From Streptomyces chrestomyceticus JCM 4735 (GTDB lineage: Bacteria; Actinomycetota; Actinomycetes; Streptomycetales; Streptomycetaceae), in NCBI RefSeq assembly GCF_003865135.1, contig NZ_BHZC01000001.1:9052001-9116000 (forward strand): a stretch of DNA of 64,000 nucleotides, given 5' to 3'. Below the pieces are notes generated by a model. It did not search any database. It saw only the letters and a program-made list of their open reading frames with translations, and had not been told where the DNA came from. This document shows positions 28,255 through 36,997 of the stretch, piece after piece. A program made the position numbers and the translations under genes. The stretch's first letter is position 1, and every line of letters begins with the position of its first letter.

Positions 28255-29874
28255 TCACACTCGGGACTGTGCCCCGATGGTGGGGCTGGCGCCGTTCTTG
28301 TAGAGGGCGATGAGCTTGCTGAAGTCGAACGGCCGCTGGTCCACACAGGTACAGCGGTAGGTGTCGCACTGGTCGCAGCCGACGGTGCACGGCGGCTGGA
28401 CGTCGGGGTTGCCCTGGTTGTGGTCGCGGGTGGCGTCCCACCCGGAGAGCGCGCCGAGCTGGTTCTCGTGGGCGAACTCGACCAGGCTGCGCTGGTTGTC
28501 GAGGGTGAAGACCCGCTTGTTGATGTTGCAGCCGAACATCGGGGTCGCGCCCGTACGGTTCCAGGTCTTCGTCGCGTCCCAGGCGGGCCACAGCGAACCG
28601 ATCTGGCCGTGCATGGCCTTGAGGCCGATGACGCAGCACTCGTACATGTCGGGCGGCGCGCTCTGGCCGAACTCCATCAGCATGCCGTTGACCAGGCCCG
28701 GCTCGATCCCGGCGGCGGCCACCTTGGCCAGGAACCGGACGCCGACCGGGCTGAAGCCGGCCGACCCCTCACCGGGCTGTGCGTCGGCGGGCAGGGTGTA
28801 GGAGATCTTGAGGCCGGGGTGCTTGACGAGGATCTGGGAGATCGCCGCCGTGTGCCGCAGGTGCGCGGGCTCGTCGGCCAGGAAGTCGCCCTCGAAGTCG
28901 AAGTCGATGCGCGCGACGCCGTAGTTGCGCAGGAACGCCTCGTACTGCTCGACGATCCTCGGGACGCTCGTCTCGACGGCTTCGAGGGGCCTTCCGGAGG
29001 CTCCGCCGCAGGAGAAGGCGACCTTGCCGCCAGTAGCGGCGAGCTGCTGGATGTCCTTCTTCCCGTACGAGCTCTGGTCCACCTCCCAGTCCGGGCCGTC
29101 CTGACCGGCCCACGCCAGCTTCTTGTTGTTGTTGGCGACGATGAAGCCCAGCATGAAGCCGTCCACGCCGGATTCCTGGGCGTACTGGGGGAGGCTGGGG
29201 TTCGGCCAGGCCATGTAGTCCACGTACGGAGCGCGCGGCATGTCCCAGGGGCCGCCGTCCGGGAGCTTGTCGGTGGTGCTGAACTCCAGCGGCTGGGACT
29301 GGTCGGAGCGGTTGCCCGCGAGGTCGACGGCGGTGACCCGTACCGTGTACGCGGTCGTCGGGGTCAGACCGGAGAGCACCGCCGTTTCGTCCTTGACCCG
29401 CAGCGGCTGGGCGCCGCCGTAGGCCACCTCGTAGCCCCGCACACCGATGTTGTCGGTGGCGGGGGCCCAGGACAGCGTGGCCTGGGTCGGGCCGACGGTC
29501 TCCACCTGAAGGTTGGTCGGCACGCTCGGCGGCGTCGTGTCGTCGGGTACGTCGGCGGACTGCCCGTTGATCTTGAACTCGGCCGGCAGCGGGCCGGGGC
29601 CCGGCATGGACCGGGAGAAGCCGAGCCGGAACGCCTGGGTGCCGCGGTGCGGCGCGACGGTCTTGCGCTCGGGCACCAGACGCCCGGTGATGACGTTGCC
29701 CGACCGCTGCCAGACGAGCCCGTAGACATCGGTGACGTTCTGGTCCGACTGCACGCGGAACGAGATTTCCGGGTCGACCAGTGGTTCGCTTTCGAAATTC
29801 CAGACCGTGGCCTTCATGGTGCCGTACCACTCGCCAGGGGATTCCCATTCCGGCGTGACGTACTGCTTTGCCAT
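28255..29874 (-). CDS. GH18 chitinase-like protein with Fn3 domain, no signal peptide
   Basis: 539 residues. Order: an N-terminal CBM-like beta domain (about 1-110, YGTMKATVWNFESEP, RSGNVITGRLVPE), one Fn3 domain (about 118-205, SVPTNLQVETVGPTQATLSW), and a GH18 barrel (about 215-535). The barrel has the catalytic DxDxE in RIDFDFEGDF and the phrases GGKVAFSCGGASGRP and YVDYMAWPNPS. A Cys-rich stretch (CTVGCDQCDTYRCTC) lies near the C-terminus. Chitinases are normally exported, yet the protein begins MAKQYVTPEWESP with no Sec or Tat signal. The ATG at 29874 has GAGGGG upstream; a GTG two codons earlier does not help. It may be intracellular or leave by another route. Confidence 0.8.
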   Translation of the reverse strand: MAKQYVTPEWESPGEWYGTMKATVWNFESEPLVDPEISFRVQSDQNVTDVYGLVWQRSGNVITGRLVPERKTVAPHRGTQAFRLGFSRSMPGPGPLPAEFKINGQSADVPDDTTPPSVPTNLQVETVGPTQATLSWAPATDNIGVRGYEVAYGGAQPLRVKDETAVLSGLTPTTAYTVRVTAVDLAGNRSDQSQPLEFSTTDKLPDGGPWDMPRAPYVDYMAWPNPSLPQYAQESGVDGFMLGFIVANNNKKLAWAGQDGPDWEVDQSSYGKKDIQQLAATGGKVAFSCGGASGRPLEAVETSVPRIVEQYEAFLRNYGVARIDFDFEGDFLADEPAHLRHTAAISQILVKHPGLKISYTLPADAQPGEGSAGFSPVGVRFLAKVAAAGIEPGLVNGMLMEFGQSAPPDMYECCVIGLKAMHGQIGSLWPAWDATKTWNRTGATPMFGCNINKRVFTLDNQRSLVEFAHENQLGALSGWDATRDHNQGNPDVQPPCTVGCDQCDTYRCTCVDQRPFDFSKLIALYKNGASPTIGAQSRV

Positions 29875-29880
29875 GTCCAC

Positions 29881-30388
29881 ACCCCTCGTTTCCGACGTCC
29901 GGTTCCCGGACGTTCCTCCCCCCGTCGCGACCCCGTTGTGAACCTGCTGCCTCGTTGCGATCCCGTTGCGACAGGGAACCTAGGCACGGCACCTGCCTGC
30001 GTCAATCAGGGAAATCGGCCAGTGCCGGACCGGCCGGAAGAGTGCGCGGGAAATGGCGCCATTCCGGGACGACGCCGCGAAGCGTGGTGCGGATGCGTCC
30101 GGTGCAATTCCCGGAAGGGACTGTGCCCGGTGGGGGGAGAGGTACAGGGGTACGGGAATGCGCGGGGGCTGCGCGCACCGGCGGGCGACGGGCTACGGGG
30201 AGGCCCGTCCCCGTACCGCAAAAACCTCCACCCCGCCCTGCCTTTGTCCCTACGCACAACACATGACCTGCTGGTTCGTCCTCTTGGACCAAGAACCCGG
30301 CAGGCCGCCGTGCGTACGCTGCGGCCCAGTCGACCGAACCACCCGGCGCCGTGCCGCCTCCGCTCCCCACCACGCGAAAGGCCCCGTC
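29881..30388. other. Divergent intergenic region between chitinase and dipeptidase operon
   Basis: 508 bases with no convincing gene. It must hold both promoters. A purine-rich, less GC-rich segment (AAAAACCTCC and TTTGTCCCTACGCACAAC) at about 30219-30260 is followed by an imperfect hairpin (CTGGTTCGTCC with GGACCAAGAACC, 30271-30298) about 90 bases before the dipeptidase start, possibly a leader structure. Confidence 0.45.
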
Positions 30389-31411
30389 GTGTCCTTGGAC
30401 CTGCACCACCGCGCCGTCGTCGCCGATGCCCACAACGACCTCCTCATGGCCGTGGCCGCGCGTCCCCCGCACCGCTGGGGCAGCTTCTTCCGGGACCGGT
30501 GGCTGCCGCAACTGCGCGAGGGTGGCATCGACATCCAGGTCCTGCCGGTGTTCATCGACGACCAGTACCGCCCCGAGGGCGCGCTCCGGCAGACCCTCCG
30601 CATGATCGAGTGCGCCCATGTCCTCGCCGAGGCCAACGCCGGAGACGTCGCGCTGTGCACCGACGGAGCCGGCATCGACGAGGCCCTCGCCGAGCGGAAG
30701 ATCGCTCTGGTGCTCGCGCTGGAGAGCGCGCCGGGCATCGACGCCTCCGTCGAACTGTTCGCCACCCTGTTCCGGCTCGGCGTACGGATCGCCTCGATCG
30801 CCCACTGGGGACGCACCCCGCTCGCGGACGGCAGCCGGGAGGACGCCACCGGCAGCCGGCTGACCGCCCCCGGCGTGCGGGCGCTGCGGGAGATGGAACG
30901 CCTGGGCATGCTCTTCGACATCTCCCACCTGGGGGCGAGCGGCGTCTCGCACGTACTGGAGCTCGCCACCCGCCCGCTCATCGCCACCCACTCCTGCGCC
31001 CGCGCCCTACGCGACCACCACCGCAACCTCACCGACGACCAACTGCGCGGTGTGGCCGGCACCGGCGGCGTGGTGTGCGTGAACTTCGTTCCGGACTTCC
31101 TCACCGACGACGAGTCGAAGGTGAGCGTCGACCGGGTCGTCGACCACATCGAACACGTCGTCTCCGTGGCCGGGATCGATCACGTCGGCCTCGGGTCGGA
31201 CTTCCTGCGCGAGGTGGTGGCGGACCTGACCCCGCCCTGCTGCGAGAACCTCGACGAGGAAGATCCGCGGTTCGACTTCCCCGACCTGGCGGGCCCGGCC
31301 GACCTGCCCCGGGTCACCGAGGCGATGCTCCGCCGGGGGCTGCCCGAGGAGGACGTCCGCAAGATCCTCGGCGGCAACATGCGACGGCTCATGAGCAAGA
31401 ACATGGGCTGA
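30389..31411 (+). CDS. Membrane-dipeptidase family (M19) dipeptidase
   Basis: 340 residues from GTG with AAAGG upstream. Zinc site: DAHNDL near residue 10 (His and Asp), the bridging Glu in LVLALESAPG near 113, His in IATHSCARAL and the Asp in GLGSDFLRE. Also IASIAHWGRTPLADGS, typical of the family. M19 enzymes hydrolyse dipeptides in the cytoplasm, often with a D-residue at the C-terminal position. It is the first gene of a four-gene operon with an M20 hydrolase, a GNAT and an N-acylamino acid racemase, which suggests that it supplies free (D-)amino acids. Confidence 0.85.
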   Translation: MSLDLHHRAVVADAHNDLLMAVAARPPHRWGSFFRDRWLPQLREGGIDIQVLPVFIDDQYRPEGALRQTLRMIECAHVLAEANAGDVALCTDGAGIDEALAERKIALVLALESAPGIDASVELFATLFRLGVRIASIAHWGRTPLADGSREDATGSRLTAPGVRALREMERLGMLFDISHLGASGVSHVLELATRPLIATHSCARALRDHHRNLTDDQLRGVAGTGGVVCVNFVPDFLTDDESKVSVDRVVDHIEHVVSVAGIDHVGLGSDFLREVVADLTPPCCENLDEEDPRFDFPDLAGPADLPRVTEAMLRRGLPEEDVRKILGGNMRRLMSKNMG

Positions 31412-31504
31412 CGCCCGGCCCGATGCTCCCCGCCGGGGCAGTGGCGGCTCAGCACCAGTCATCCCGGCCCTGCCATTCACCCGACACCTCACGGAGGACA
31501 CCCC

Positions 31505-32701
31505 GTGCCGCACGACTCCGCACGCCGTTTCGCGCCGGCGGACGACACACCAGAAGTCCTGGGAACACCGGGATCACCGGAAATGCTGGGAACACCGGCA
31601 GCGCCATCCCTGGACGCCATGCTCGCCGACCTCGAAGAACTGGTCACCTGTGAGTCCTTCTCCGACGACCACGCCGCCGTGGCCCGCAGTGCTCAGGTGG
31701 TCGCCGCGCAGGGCCGCCGGCTGCTCGGTGTCCCGCCCCAGACACTCACCCTGGACGGCATCACCCATGTGCAGTGGACGTTCGGAACGCCGCGCGTCCT
31801 GCTGCTGGGCCATCACGACACCGTCTGGCCGACCGGCTCCCTCAAGACGCACCCCTGGTCCGTGGAGGAGGGCATCGTCCGCGGACCCGGCGTCTTCGAC
31901 ATGAAGGCAGGACTGGTGCAGATGTTCCACGCCCTGGAGTCGCTGCCCTCTCTGGACGGCCTCTGTGTGCTCGTCACCGGGGACGAGGAGACCGGCTCGG
32001 CCACCTCCCGCGCACTGATCGAGGACATCGCGCGCCGGTGCTCGGCCACGTTCGTCCTGGAGCCGTCGGCGCCCGGCGGAGCGCTGAAGACCGGCCGCAA
32101 GGGCGTGTCCCTCTACGACATCACCGTCCACGGCCGGGCCGCCCACTCCGGACTGGAGCCGGAGAAAGGCGTCAACGCGGCCACCGAACTCGCCCACCAA
32201 CTGCTCGCCCTGGGCGGCATAGCGAGCACCGTCAACGCCTCCACCGGGCCCGGGACGAGCGTCACCCCCACCGTGATGCGGGCCGGCACCTCGAACAACA
32301 CCGTGCCCGCACGGGCGGAGCTGAGCGTGGACGTCCGCGTGCCGAACGCCACGGCCCAGGACGCGGTCGACCGGCTCATCCGGTCCCTGCACCCGCGGAC
32401 CCCCGGCGCCCGCCTGCAGATCGACGGCGGCCCCAACCGGCCGCCCCTGGCCCCCGATGCCTCCGGCGAGCTGTTCGCCCTGGCCACCGAGGAGGCCGTA
32501 CGGCTCGGCCTCGACCCGCTGCGCCAAGCGGCCGTGGGCGGGGCCTCCGACGGCAACTACACCGCCGGGGTCGGGTGCCCCACGCTCGACGGCCTCGGCG
32601 CGGTGGGCGACGGCGCGCACGCCGACCACGAACACGTCGTGGCCGCCACCATGCCGGACCGCGCCCGCCTCCTGGCCCGCCTGGTCGGAGCACTGCGGTG
32701 A
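31505..32701 (+). CDS. M20-family metallohydrolase (CPG2/N-acyl-amino acid hydrolase-like)
   Basis: 398 residues from GTG. Metal ligands as in M20 enzymes: LLGHHDTVWPTG near residue 103, GPGVFDMKAG near 132, catalytic Glu in TGDEETGS near 163, and the final His in ADHEHVV near 378. The lid/dimer domain (about 195-305) begins GRKGVSLYDITVHGRAAHSG. Members remove acyl groups from N-acyl-L-amino acids or cleave C-terminal residues. The next gene begins inside its stop codon (GTGA), and the operon context points to deacylation of N-acyl-L-amino acids made by the racemase. The N-terminus has an internal Pro/Gly/Thr repeat. Confidence 0.8.
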   Translation: MPHDSARRFAPADDTPEVLGTPGSPEMLGTPAAPSLDAMLADLEELVTCESFSDDHAAVARSAQVVAAQGRRLLGVPPQTLTLDGITHVQWTFGTPRVLLLGHHDTVWPTGSLKTHPWSVEEGIVRGPGVFDMKAGLVQMFHALESLPSLDGLCVLVTGDEETGSATSRALIEDIARRCSATFVLEPSAPGGALKTGRKGVSLYDITVHGRAAHSGLEPEKGVNAATELAHQLLALGGIASTVNASTGPGTSVTPTVMRAGTSNNTVPARAELSVDVRVPNATAQDAVDRLIRSLHPRTPGARLQIDGGPNRPPLAPDASGELFALATEEAVRLGLDPLRQAAVGGASDGNYTAGVGCPTLDGLGAVGDGAHADHEHVVAATMPDRARLLARLVGALR

Positions 32702-33468
32702 AGGGGGCCACCGTACGGGAGCTGCACCTCATGGCGGACTTCGACGCCGTCAGCCTGCTCTACGCCGGCATCTGGGGGACCCCGCCCGCCCACTCGCCCA
32801 TGTCCGCCGAGGTCATGCGCGCCCTCTCGCACGCCGGCAACTATGTGGCCGGAGCGTACGAGGACGGCCGGCTGGTCGGCGCCTCCGTCGGCTTCTTCGG
32901 CGAACCCGTGGGCACCAGCCTGCACTCGCACATCACCGGCGCCGAAATGGGCCGTGGCGTGGGCCTCGCCCTCAAACTGCACCAGCGGCAGTGGGCGATG
33001 GCCCGCCGCCTGGAGCGCATCACCTGGACCTACGACCCGCTCATCCGCCGCAACGCCTACTTCAACCTCGTCAAACTCGGCGCCCGGCCGGAGGAGTACC
33101 TGACCTCCTTCTACGGCGCGATGGACGACGTCATCAACGGCGGCGACGAATCCGACCGGGTCGTGGTCGCCTGGAACCTCACCACGCCCACCCCACCGCC
33201 CGGGACGACCGAACTGCCCGCCGGCACTGCGCACGTCCTCCGTAACGACGAGGGCCGCCCGCAGACCGTGCCGACCGACGCCGCCACCGTCCTCGTCGAC
33301 CTGCCCGACGACATCGAGGCCCTGCGCGGTACGGACCCCGGCGCCGCCCGGGCCTGGCGGCTGGCGGTACGGGACACCCTGGGCGGCCTGCTCGCCGAGG
33401 GTGCCCGCGTCGTCGGCTTCCACGAACGCCGCCGTTACGTGGTCCAACGCCCCCACGCCCGCCCCTGA
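32698..33468 (+). CDS. GNAT-family N-acyltransferase (COG3375 type)
   Basis: 256 residues. The GTG start overlaps the preceding TGA (GTGA), so the two are translationally coupled. The sequence follows the COG3375 pattern: VSLLYAGIWGTPPAHSP, ALSHAGNYVAGAYEDGRLVG, the acyl-CoA loop region GRGVGLALKLHQRQWA, and ITWTYDPLIRRNAYFNLVKL. COG3375 proteins are repeatedly found beside N-acylamino acid racemases. In Geobacillus kaustophilus a GNAT in that position transfers succinyl from succinyl-CoA to D-amino acids. The same role is inferred here; the acyl donor cannot be read from sequence. Confidence 0.8.
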   Translation: MKGATVRELHLMADFDAVSLLYAGIWGTPPAHSPMSAEVMRALSHAGNYVAGAYEDGRLVGASVGFFGEPVGTSLHSHITGAEMGRGVGLALKLHQRQWAMARRLERITWTYDPLIRRNAYFNLVKLGARPEEYLTSFYGAMDDVINGGDESDRVVVAWNLTTPTPPPGTTELPAGTAHVLRNDEGRPQTVPTDAATVLVDLPDDIEALRGTDPGAARAWRLAVRDTLGGLLAEGARVVGFHERRRYVVQRPHARP

Positions 33469-33497
33469 CCGCCCTACCCCTCAAGGAGTCACCAGTC

Positions 33498-34607
33498 GTG
33501 CAGACGAAGATCACCGGCGTCGAGCTGCGCCGCATCGCGATGCCGCTCGTCGCCCCGTTCCGTACCTCCTTCGGCGTGGAGACCAGCCGCGACGTGCTGC
33601 TGGTCCGCGTGGTCACCGCCGAGGGCGAGGGGTGGGCCGAGTGCGCCGCGATGTCCGAACCCCGCTACTGCTCCGAGTACGTCGACAGCGCCCAGGAGGT
33701 CCTGCGCAAGTTCCTGATCCCCGCCCTGCCGAAGGACGGCACGGACGCACACGGGGTGGGACGGGTCCTGCGGCCCTTCACCGGCCACCGCATGGCGAAG
33801 GCCGCGCTGGAGACCGCGGTGCTGGACGCCCAGCTCCGCGCCGCCGGCGAGTCCTTCGGCTCCTACCTGGGGGCCGCCCGGGACCGGGTGCCCTGCGGCG
33901 TCTCGGTCGGGATCATGGACTCCGTACCCGAACTCCTCGACGCCGTGGCGGGGTACGTCGACGAGGGCTACGTCCGGATCAAGCTGAAGATCGAGCCCGG
34001 CTGGGACGTCGAGCCGGTACGCGCCGTACGCGAGCGCTTCGGTGACGACCTGCTCCTCCAGGTCGACGCCAACGCCGCCTACACCCTGGTGGACGCCCGG
34101 CAACTGGCCCGGCTGGACGCCTTCGACCTGTTGCTGATCGAACAGCCGCTGGCCAACGACGACATGGTCCAGCACGCCGAACTGGCCAAGCTGCTGCGTA
34201 CCCCGGTCTGCCTGGACGAGTCCATCGAGTCCGCCGCCGACGCCGCGGCGGCCATCTCCCTCGGCGCCTGCTCCGTCATCAACATCAAGCCGGCCAGGGT
34301 CGGCGGCTACCTCGAAGCCCGGCGCATCCACGACCTGGCCCGCGCCCACGGCATACCCGTCTGGTGCGGCGGCATGCTGGAGACCGGCATCGGCCGCGCC
34401 GCCAACGTGGCCCTGGCCGCCCTGCCCGGCTTCACCCTCCCCGGCGACACCTCCGGCTCCAGCCGCTACTTCGCCACCGACATCACGGAACCGTTCGTCC
34501 TGGCCGACGGTCACCTCGACGTCCCCACCGGCCCCGGCCTCGGCGTCGAGCCGCTGCCCCACCTTCTCGACGAGGTCACGAGCTTCAGTGAATGGGTGGC
34601 GTTGTGA
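33498..34607 (+). CDS. N-acylamino acid racemase / o-succinylbenzoate synthase family (enolase superfamily)
   Basis: 369 residues from GTG with AAGGAG upstream. Enolase-superfamily catalytic set: the KxK acid/base pair in RIKLKIEPG near residue 158, metal ligands Asp in LQVDANAAY, Glu in LLIEQPLAND and Asp in CLDESIE, and the opposite Lys in INIKPARVGGY. It also has WCGGMLETGIGRAAN. OSBS (menaquinone) and N-succinylamino acid racemase activities share this scaffold. With no men gene nearby and a GNAT plus an M20 hydrolase in the operon, racemisation of N-acyl amino acids is the better reading. It converges on the amidase gene. Confidence 0.85.
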   Translation: MQTKITGVELRRIAMPLVAPFRTSFGVETSRDVLLVRVVTAEGEGWAECAAMSEPRYCSEYVDSAQEVLRKFLIPALPKDGTDAHGVGRVLRPFTGHRMAKAALETAVLDAQLRAAGESFGSYLGAARDRVPCGVSVGIMDSVPELLDAVAGYVDEGYVRIKLKIEPGWDVEPVRAVRERFGDDLLLQVDANAAYTLVDARQLARLDAFDLLLIEQPLANDDMVQHAELAKLLRTPVCLDESIESAADAAAAISLGACSVINIKPARVGGYLEARRIHDLARAHGIPVWCGGMLETGIGRAANVALAALPGFTLPGDTSGSSRYFATDITEPFVLADGHLDVPTGPGLGVEPLPHLLDEVTSFSEWVAL

Positions 34608-34637
34608 GGGTGCCGCCAGGGAAACGGCTCCCGGACA

Positions 34638-36134
34638 CTACTCGGTGGGTGTGACAGTGCCGGTGTGATCTCCCGCCCACACCACCGGGGTACGGTCCGA
34701 CCACGGGCTTGCCTGTTCGAGTTGGCCGGCCAGGCGGAAGAGGCGGCCTTCCAGGCCGTACCCGGCGGCGAACTGCATACCGATCGGGAGCCCCGTCGCG
34801 GTGTCGGCCGTCACCGGCACGGACATGGCCGGCGTGCCCGCCACGTTGAACGCCATGGTGAACGGTGAGCGGTCGTTGAGGCGGTCGATCCAGCCGAGGC
34901 CGTCCAGCGCCGCCGCGCCCTCCGCATAGGTGCCCAGCGGCATGGGGAGCTCCGGCAAGGTCGGGGTGAGCAGGATGTCGTGGGCGTCGAAGTACCGCGC
35001 CAGGCTCCGGGCGACCCGGTTGCGTACCGCGAGCGCGTCGACGAACCGGGCGCCGCTGACCTGCTGCCCGTACTGACAGCCGGCGAGCGTCGCCGGTTCG
35101 AGCGTCGAGGAGTCGACGGGCCGGCCGAAGGCGGCGGCCACCGCGTCGACCGAGGCCGCGAGGTGCACCGTGAACAGCCGGGCGGTGGCCAGGACGAACT
35201 CCTCCCAGCCGACCCCGAGATCGACCGTGACCTCCTCCACCCGGTGGCCGAGGGCTTCGAGCAGCCGTACGGTACGGGCCAGCGCGTCGGCCACGGGTGC
35301 GGTGGTGCGGCGTCCGCCCCATGCCTGGGGGAGGACACCGATACGCAGCGGGCCCGGGTCGCGGGTGACCTCCTCCGCGTAGGGCCGGGACGGCTGCTGG
35401 GCGAAGTAGGGGTCGCCCGGTTCCGGGCCGCGCATCCGGTCGAGCAGCACCGCGCTGTCCCGTACGGTGCGGCTGACGCTGCCCTGCACGGCCAGGCCGC
35501 TGAACGTCTCGTCGGCGTCGGGGCCCATGGACACCCGGCCACGGGTGGGCTTCAGCCCGAAGAGGCCGGTACAGGCGGCGGGGATGCGCAGCGAGCCGGC
35601 GGCGTCGGTGGCGTGCGCGATCGGGACCACCCCGGCCGCGACCGCCGCGGCCGAGCCCCCGCTGGATCCGCCCGCGCTCAGCTCCGGGCTCCACGGGTTG
35701 CGGGTCGCGCCGTACAGCACGGGTTCCGTCGTGATGCTGTAGGCCAGCTCCGGTGTCGCGGTCCGGCCGAACGTCACGAGACCGGCGTCACGGAAGCGCC
35801 GCATCAGGGCGGAGTCGGCCCCGGCGACAAGGCCGGCCGCGAGACGGCTTCCCAGCTCCGTCCGCCTCCCGGCCATCGCGACTCCGATGTCCTTGATCAG
35901 GAAGGGAACGCCCGCCAGCGGTGTGCTGCCGGGGTGGCGGCGGGGGCCGGGACGGGCGTCGGGGCCGGGCTCGTCGTCGGTGGGCCAGGTCTCCACGACG
36001 GCGTTGATCCGCGGATTGACCGCCTGTACGGCCTCGCGTGCGGCTGCCTCCAGTTCGGCGGGGGACACCTCACCCCTGGCCACCAGCTCCGCGAGCCCTA
36101 CAGCGTCGAAGCGTACGTACTCGGGAATTTTCAC
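34638..36134 (-). CDS. Amidase (amidase-signature family)
   Basis: 498 residues. The Ser-cisSer-Lys triad is recognisable: Lys in FLIKDIGVA near 85, the Ser pair in [18 protein letters not shown] near 155-170, and [17 protein letters not shown] after it. [17 protein letters not shown] near the C-terminus matches the family. Such enzymes hydrolyse carboxamides in the cytoplasm; the substrate is not predictable. The GTG at 36134 is preceded by GGGAG; the longer open frame upstream is not coding. It is divergent from a TetR gene with a palindromic operator between, so it is probably repressed by that regulator. Confidence 0.85.
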   Translation of the reverse strand: MKIPEYVRFDAVGLAELVARGEVSPAELEAAAREAVQAVNPRINAVVETWPTDDEPGPDARPGPRRHPGSTPLAGVPFLIKDIGVAMAGRRTELGSRLAAGLVAGADSALMRRFRDAGLVTFGRTATPELAYSITTEPVLYGATRNPWSPELSAGGSSGGSAAAVAAGVVPIAHATDAAGSLRIPAACTGLFGLKPTRGRVSMGPDADETFSGLAVQGSVSRTVRDSAVLLDRMRGPEPGDPYFAQQPSRPYAEEVTRDPGPLRIGVLPQAWGGRRTTAPVADALARTVRLLEALGHRVEEVTVDLGVGWEEFVLATARLFTVHLAASVDAVAAAFGRPVDSSTLEPATLAGCQYGQQVSGARFVDALAVRNRVARSLARYFDAHDILLTPTLPELPMPLGTYAEGAAALDGLGWIDRLNDRSPFTMAFNVAGTPAMSVPVTADTATGLPIGMQFAAGYGLEGRLFRLAGQLEQASPWSDRTPVVWAGDHTGTVTPTE

Positions 36135-36174
36135 AGTCACTCCCAGCAGAATGAAGGATACCGATGGGTTCCGA

Positions 36175-36194
36175 ACGATACCGGGCGGTATCGT
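36175..36194. promoter_or_regulatory. TetR-type operator palindrome
   Basis: ACGATACCGGGCGGTATCGT: perfect 8-bp arms ACGATACC/GGTATCGT around GGGC. Related half-sites (GATACCGATGG, GGTACCGTAG) flank it. It lies between the divergent amidase and TetR genes, 41 bases from the amidase start. Confidence 0.7.
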
Positions 36195-36303
36195 GTGGGT
36201 CCGGCTGGTACCGTAGCAGGAGTTGAGGGGGCCCACCGGCCCAAGGTTCGACAGGCCCGACAGGTGCGACGAGCCCACGATCGACCGGAGTCACGGAGCA
36301 GTC

Positions 36304-36912
36304 ATGACAGCGACCACGAGAAGGCCGGGCAGGGTGGCCAAACTGCCGCCCCGTGAGCGCATCCTCGACGCGGCGGAAGAGCTCTTCCAGTGCGAGGGCA
36401 TCCGGCGGGTGGGCGTGCAGGCGATCGCCGAGCGGGCCGAGACCACCAAGATGGCGATCTACCGGCACTTCGAGACCAAGGACGCCCTGGTCGCGGAGTG
36501 GCTGCGGATCGTCGCCGCCGACTACCAGGCGGCCTTCGACCGGGTCGAGGCCGAACACCCCGGCCGTCCCAGGGAGCAGATCCTGGGCCTGGCCCGCTTC
36601 ATCGCCGAGGGGCTGCCGACGCTCTCGTACCGGGGCTGCCCGTTCGTCAACTCCCTCGCCGAACTGCCCGACCGTTCCGATCCCGCACGGCAGGTGATCG
36701 AGCAGCACAAGGCCCGCCAGACCCGCAGACTGGTCGGCATGTGCGCCGAGGCCGGGCTGCCCGACCCCGAGCAGGCCGCCGCCGAGATCACTTTCGTACT
36801 GGAAGGGGCGCAGGTCAGCATGCAGAACGGGAGCATCGACCAGGTGGGGGACCGGCTGATGAAGATCGTCGAGGGGATCGTGGACCGGCACGGGGCCCGA
36901 TCCGGGACCTGA
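36304..36912 (+). CDS. TetR-family transcriptional regulator
   Basis: 202 residues from ATG. N-terminal helix-turn-helix (residues 18-65): RERILDAAEELFQCEGIRRV, then AIAERAETTKMAIYRHFETK. The ligand domain contains SYRGCPFVNSLAELPDRSDP, the pattern of TetR_C regulators with a Cys in the pocket region. It is divergent from the amidase and probably binds the 20-bp palindrome in between, controlling both genes. The ligand is unknown, perhaps the amidase substrate. Confidence 0.85.
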   Translation: MTATTRRPGRVAKLPPRERILDAAEELFQCEGIRRVGVQAIAERAETTKMAIYRHFETKDALVAEWLRIVAADYQAAFDRVEAEHPGRPREQILGLARFIAEGLPTLSYRGCPFVNSLAELPDRSDPARQVIEQHKARQTRRLVGMCAEAGLPDPEQAAAEITFVLEGAQVSMQNGSIDQVGDRLMKIVEGIVDRHGARSGT

Positions 36913-36947
36913 CCCGGGGCCTGATCGGGCGCGGGGCGGGCGAGCGT

Positions 36948-36997
36948 CGGCGGGCTGTCATCGACTGACTGTCACCGGCGGGCTGTCATCGACTGAC
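36948..36997. repeat. 22-bp direct repeat at the XRE gene 3' end
   Basis: CGGCGGGCTGTCATCGACTG plus AC occurs at 36948-36969 and again at 36976-36997, offset 28 bases. The second copy covers the stop codon of the XRE regulator, so the first is a duplicated gene end. Confidence 0.8.
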
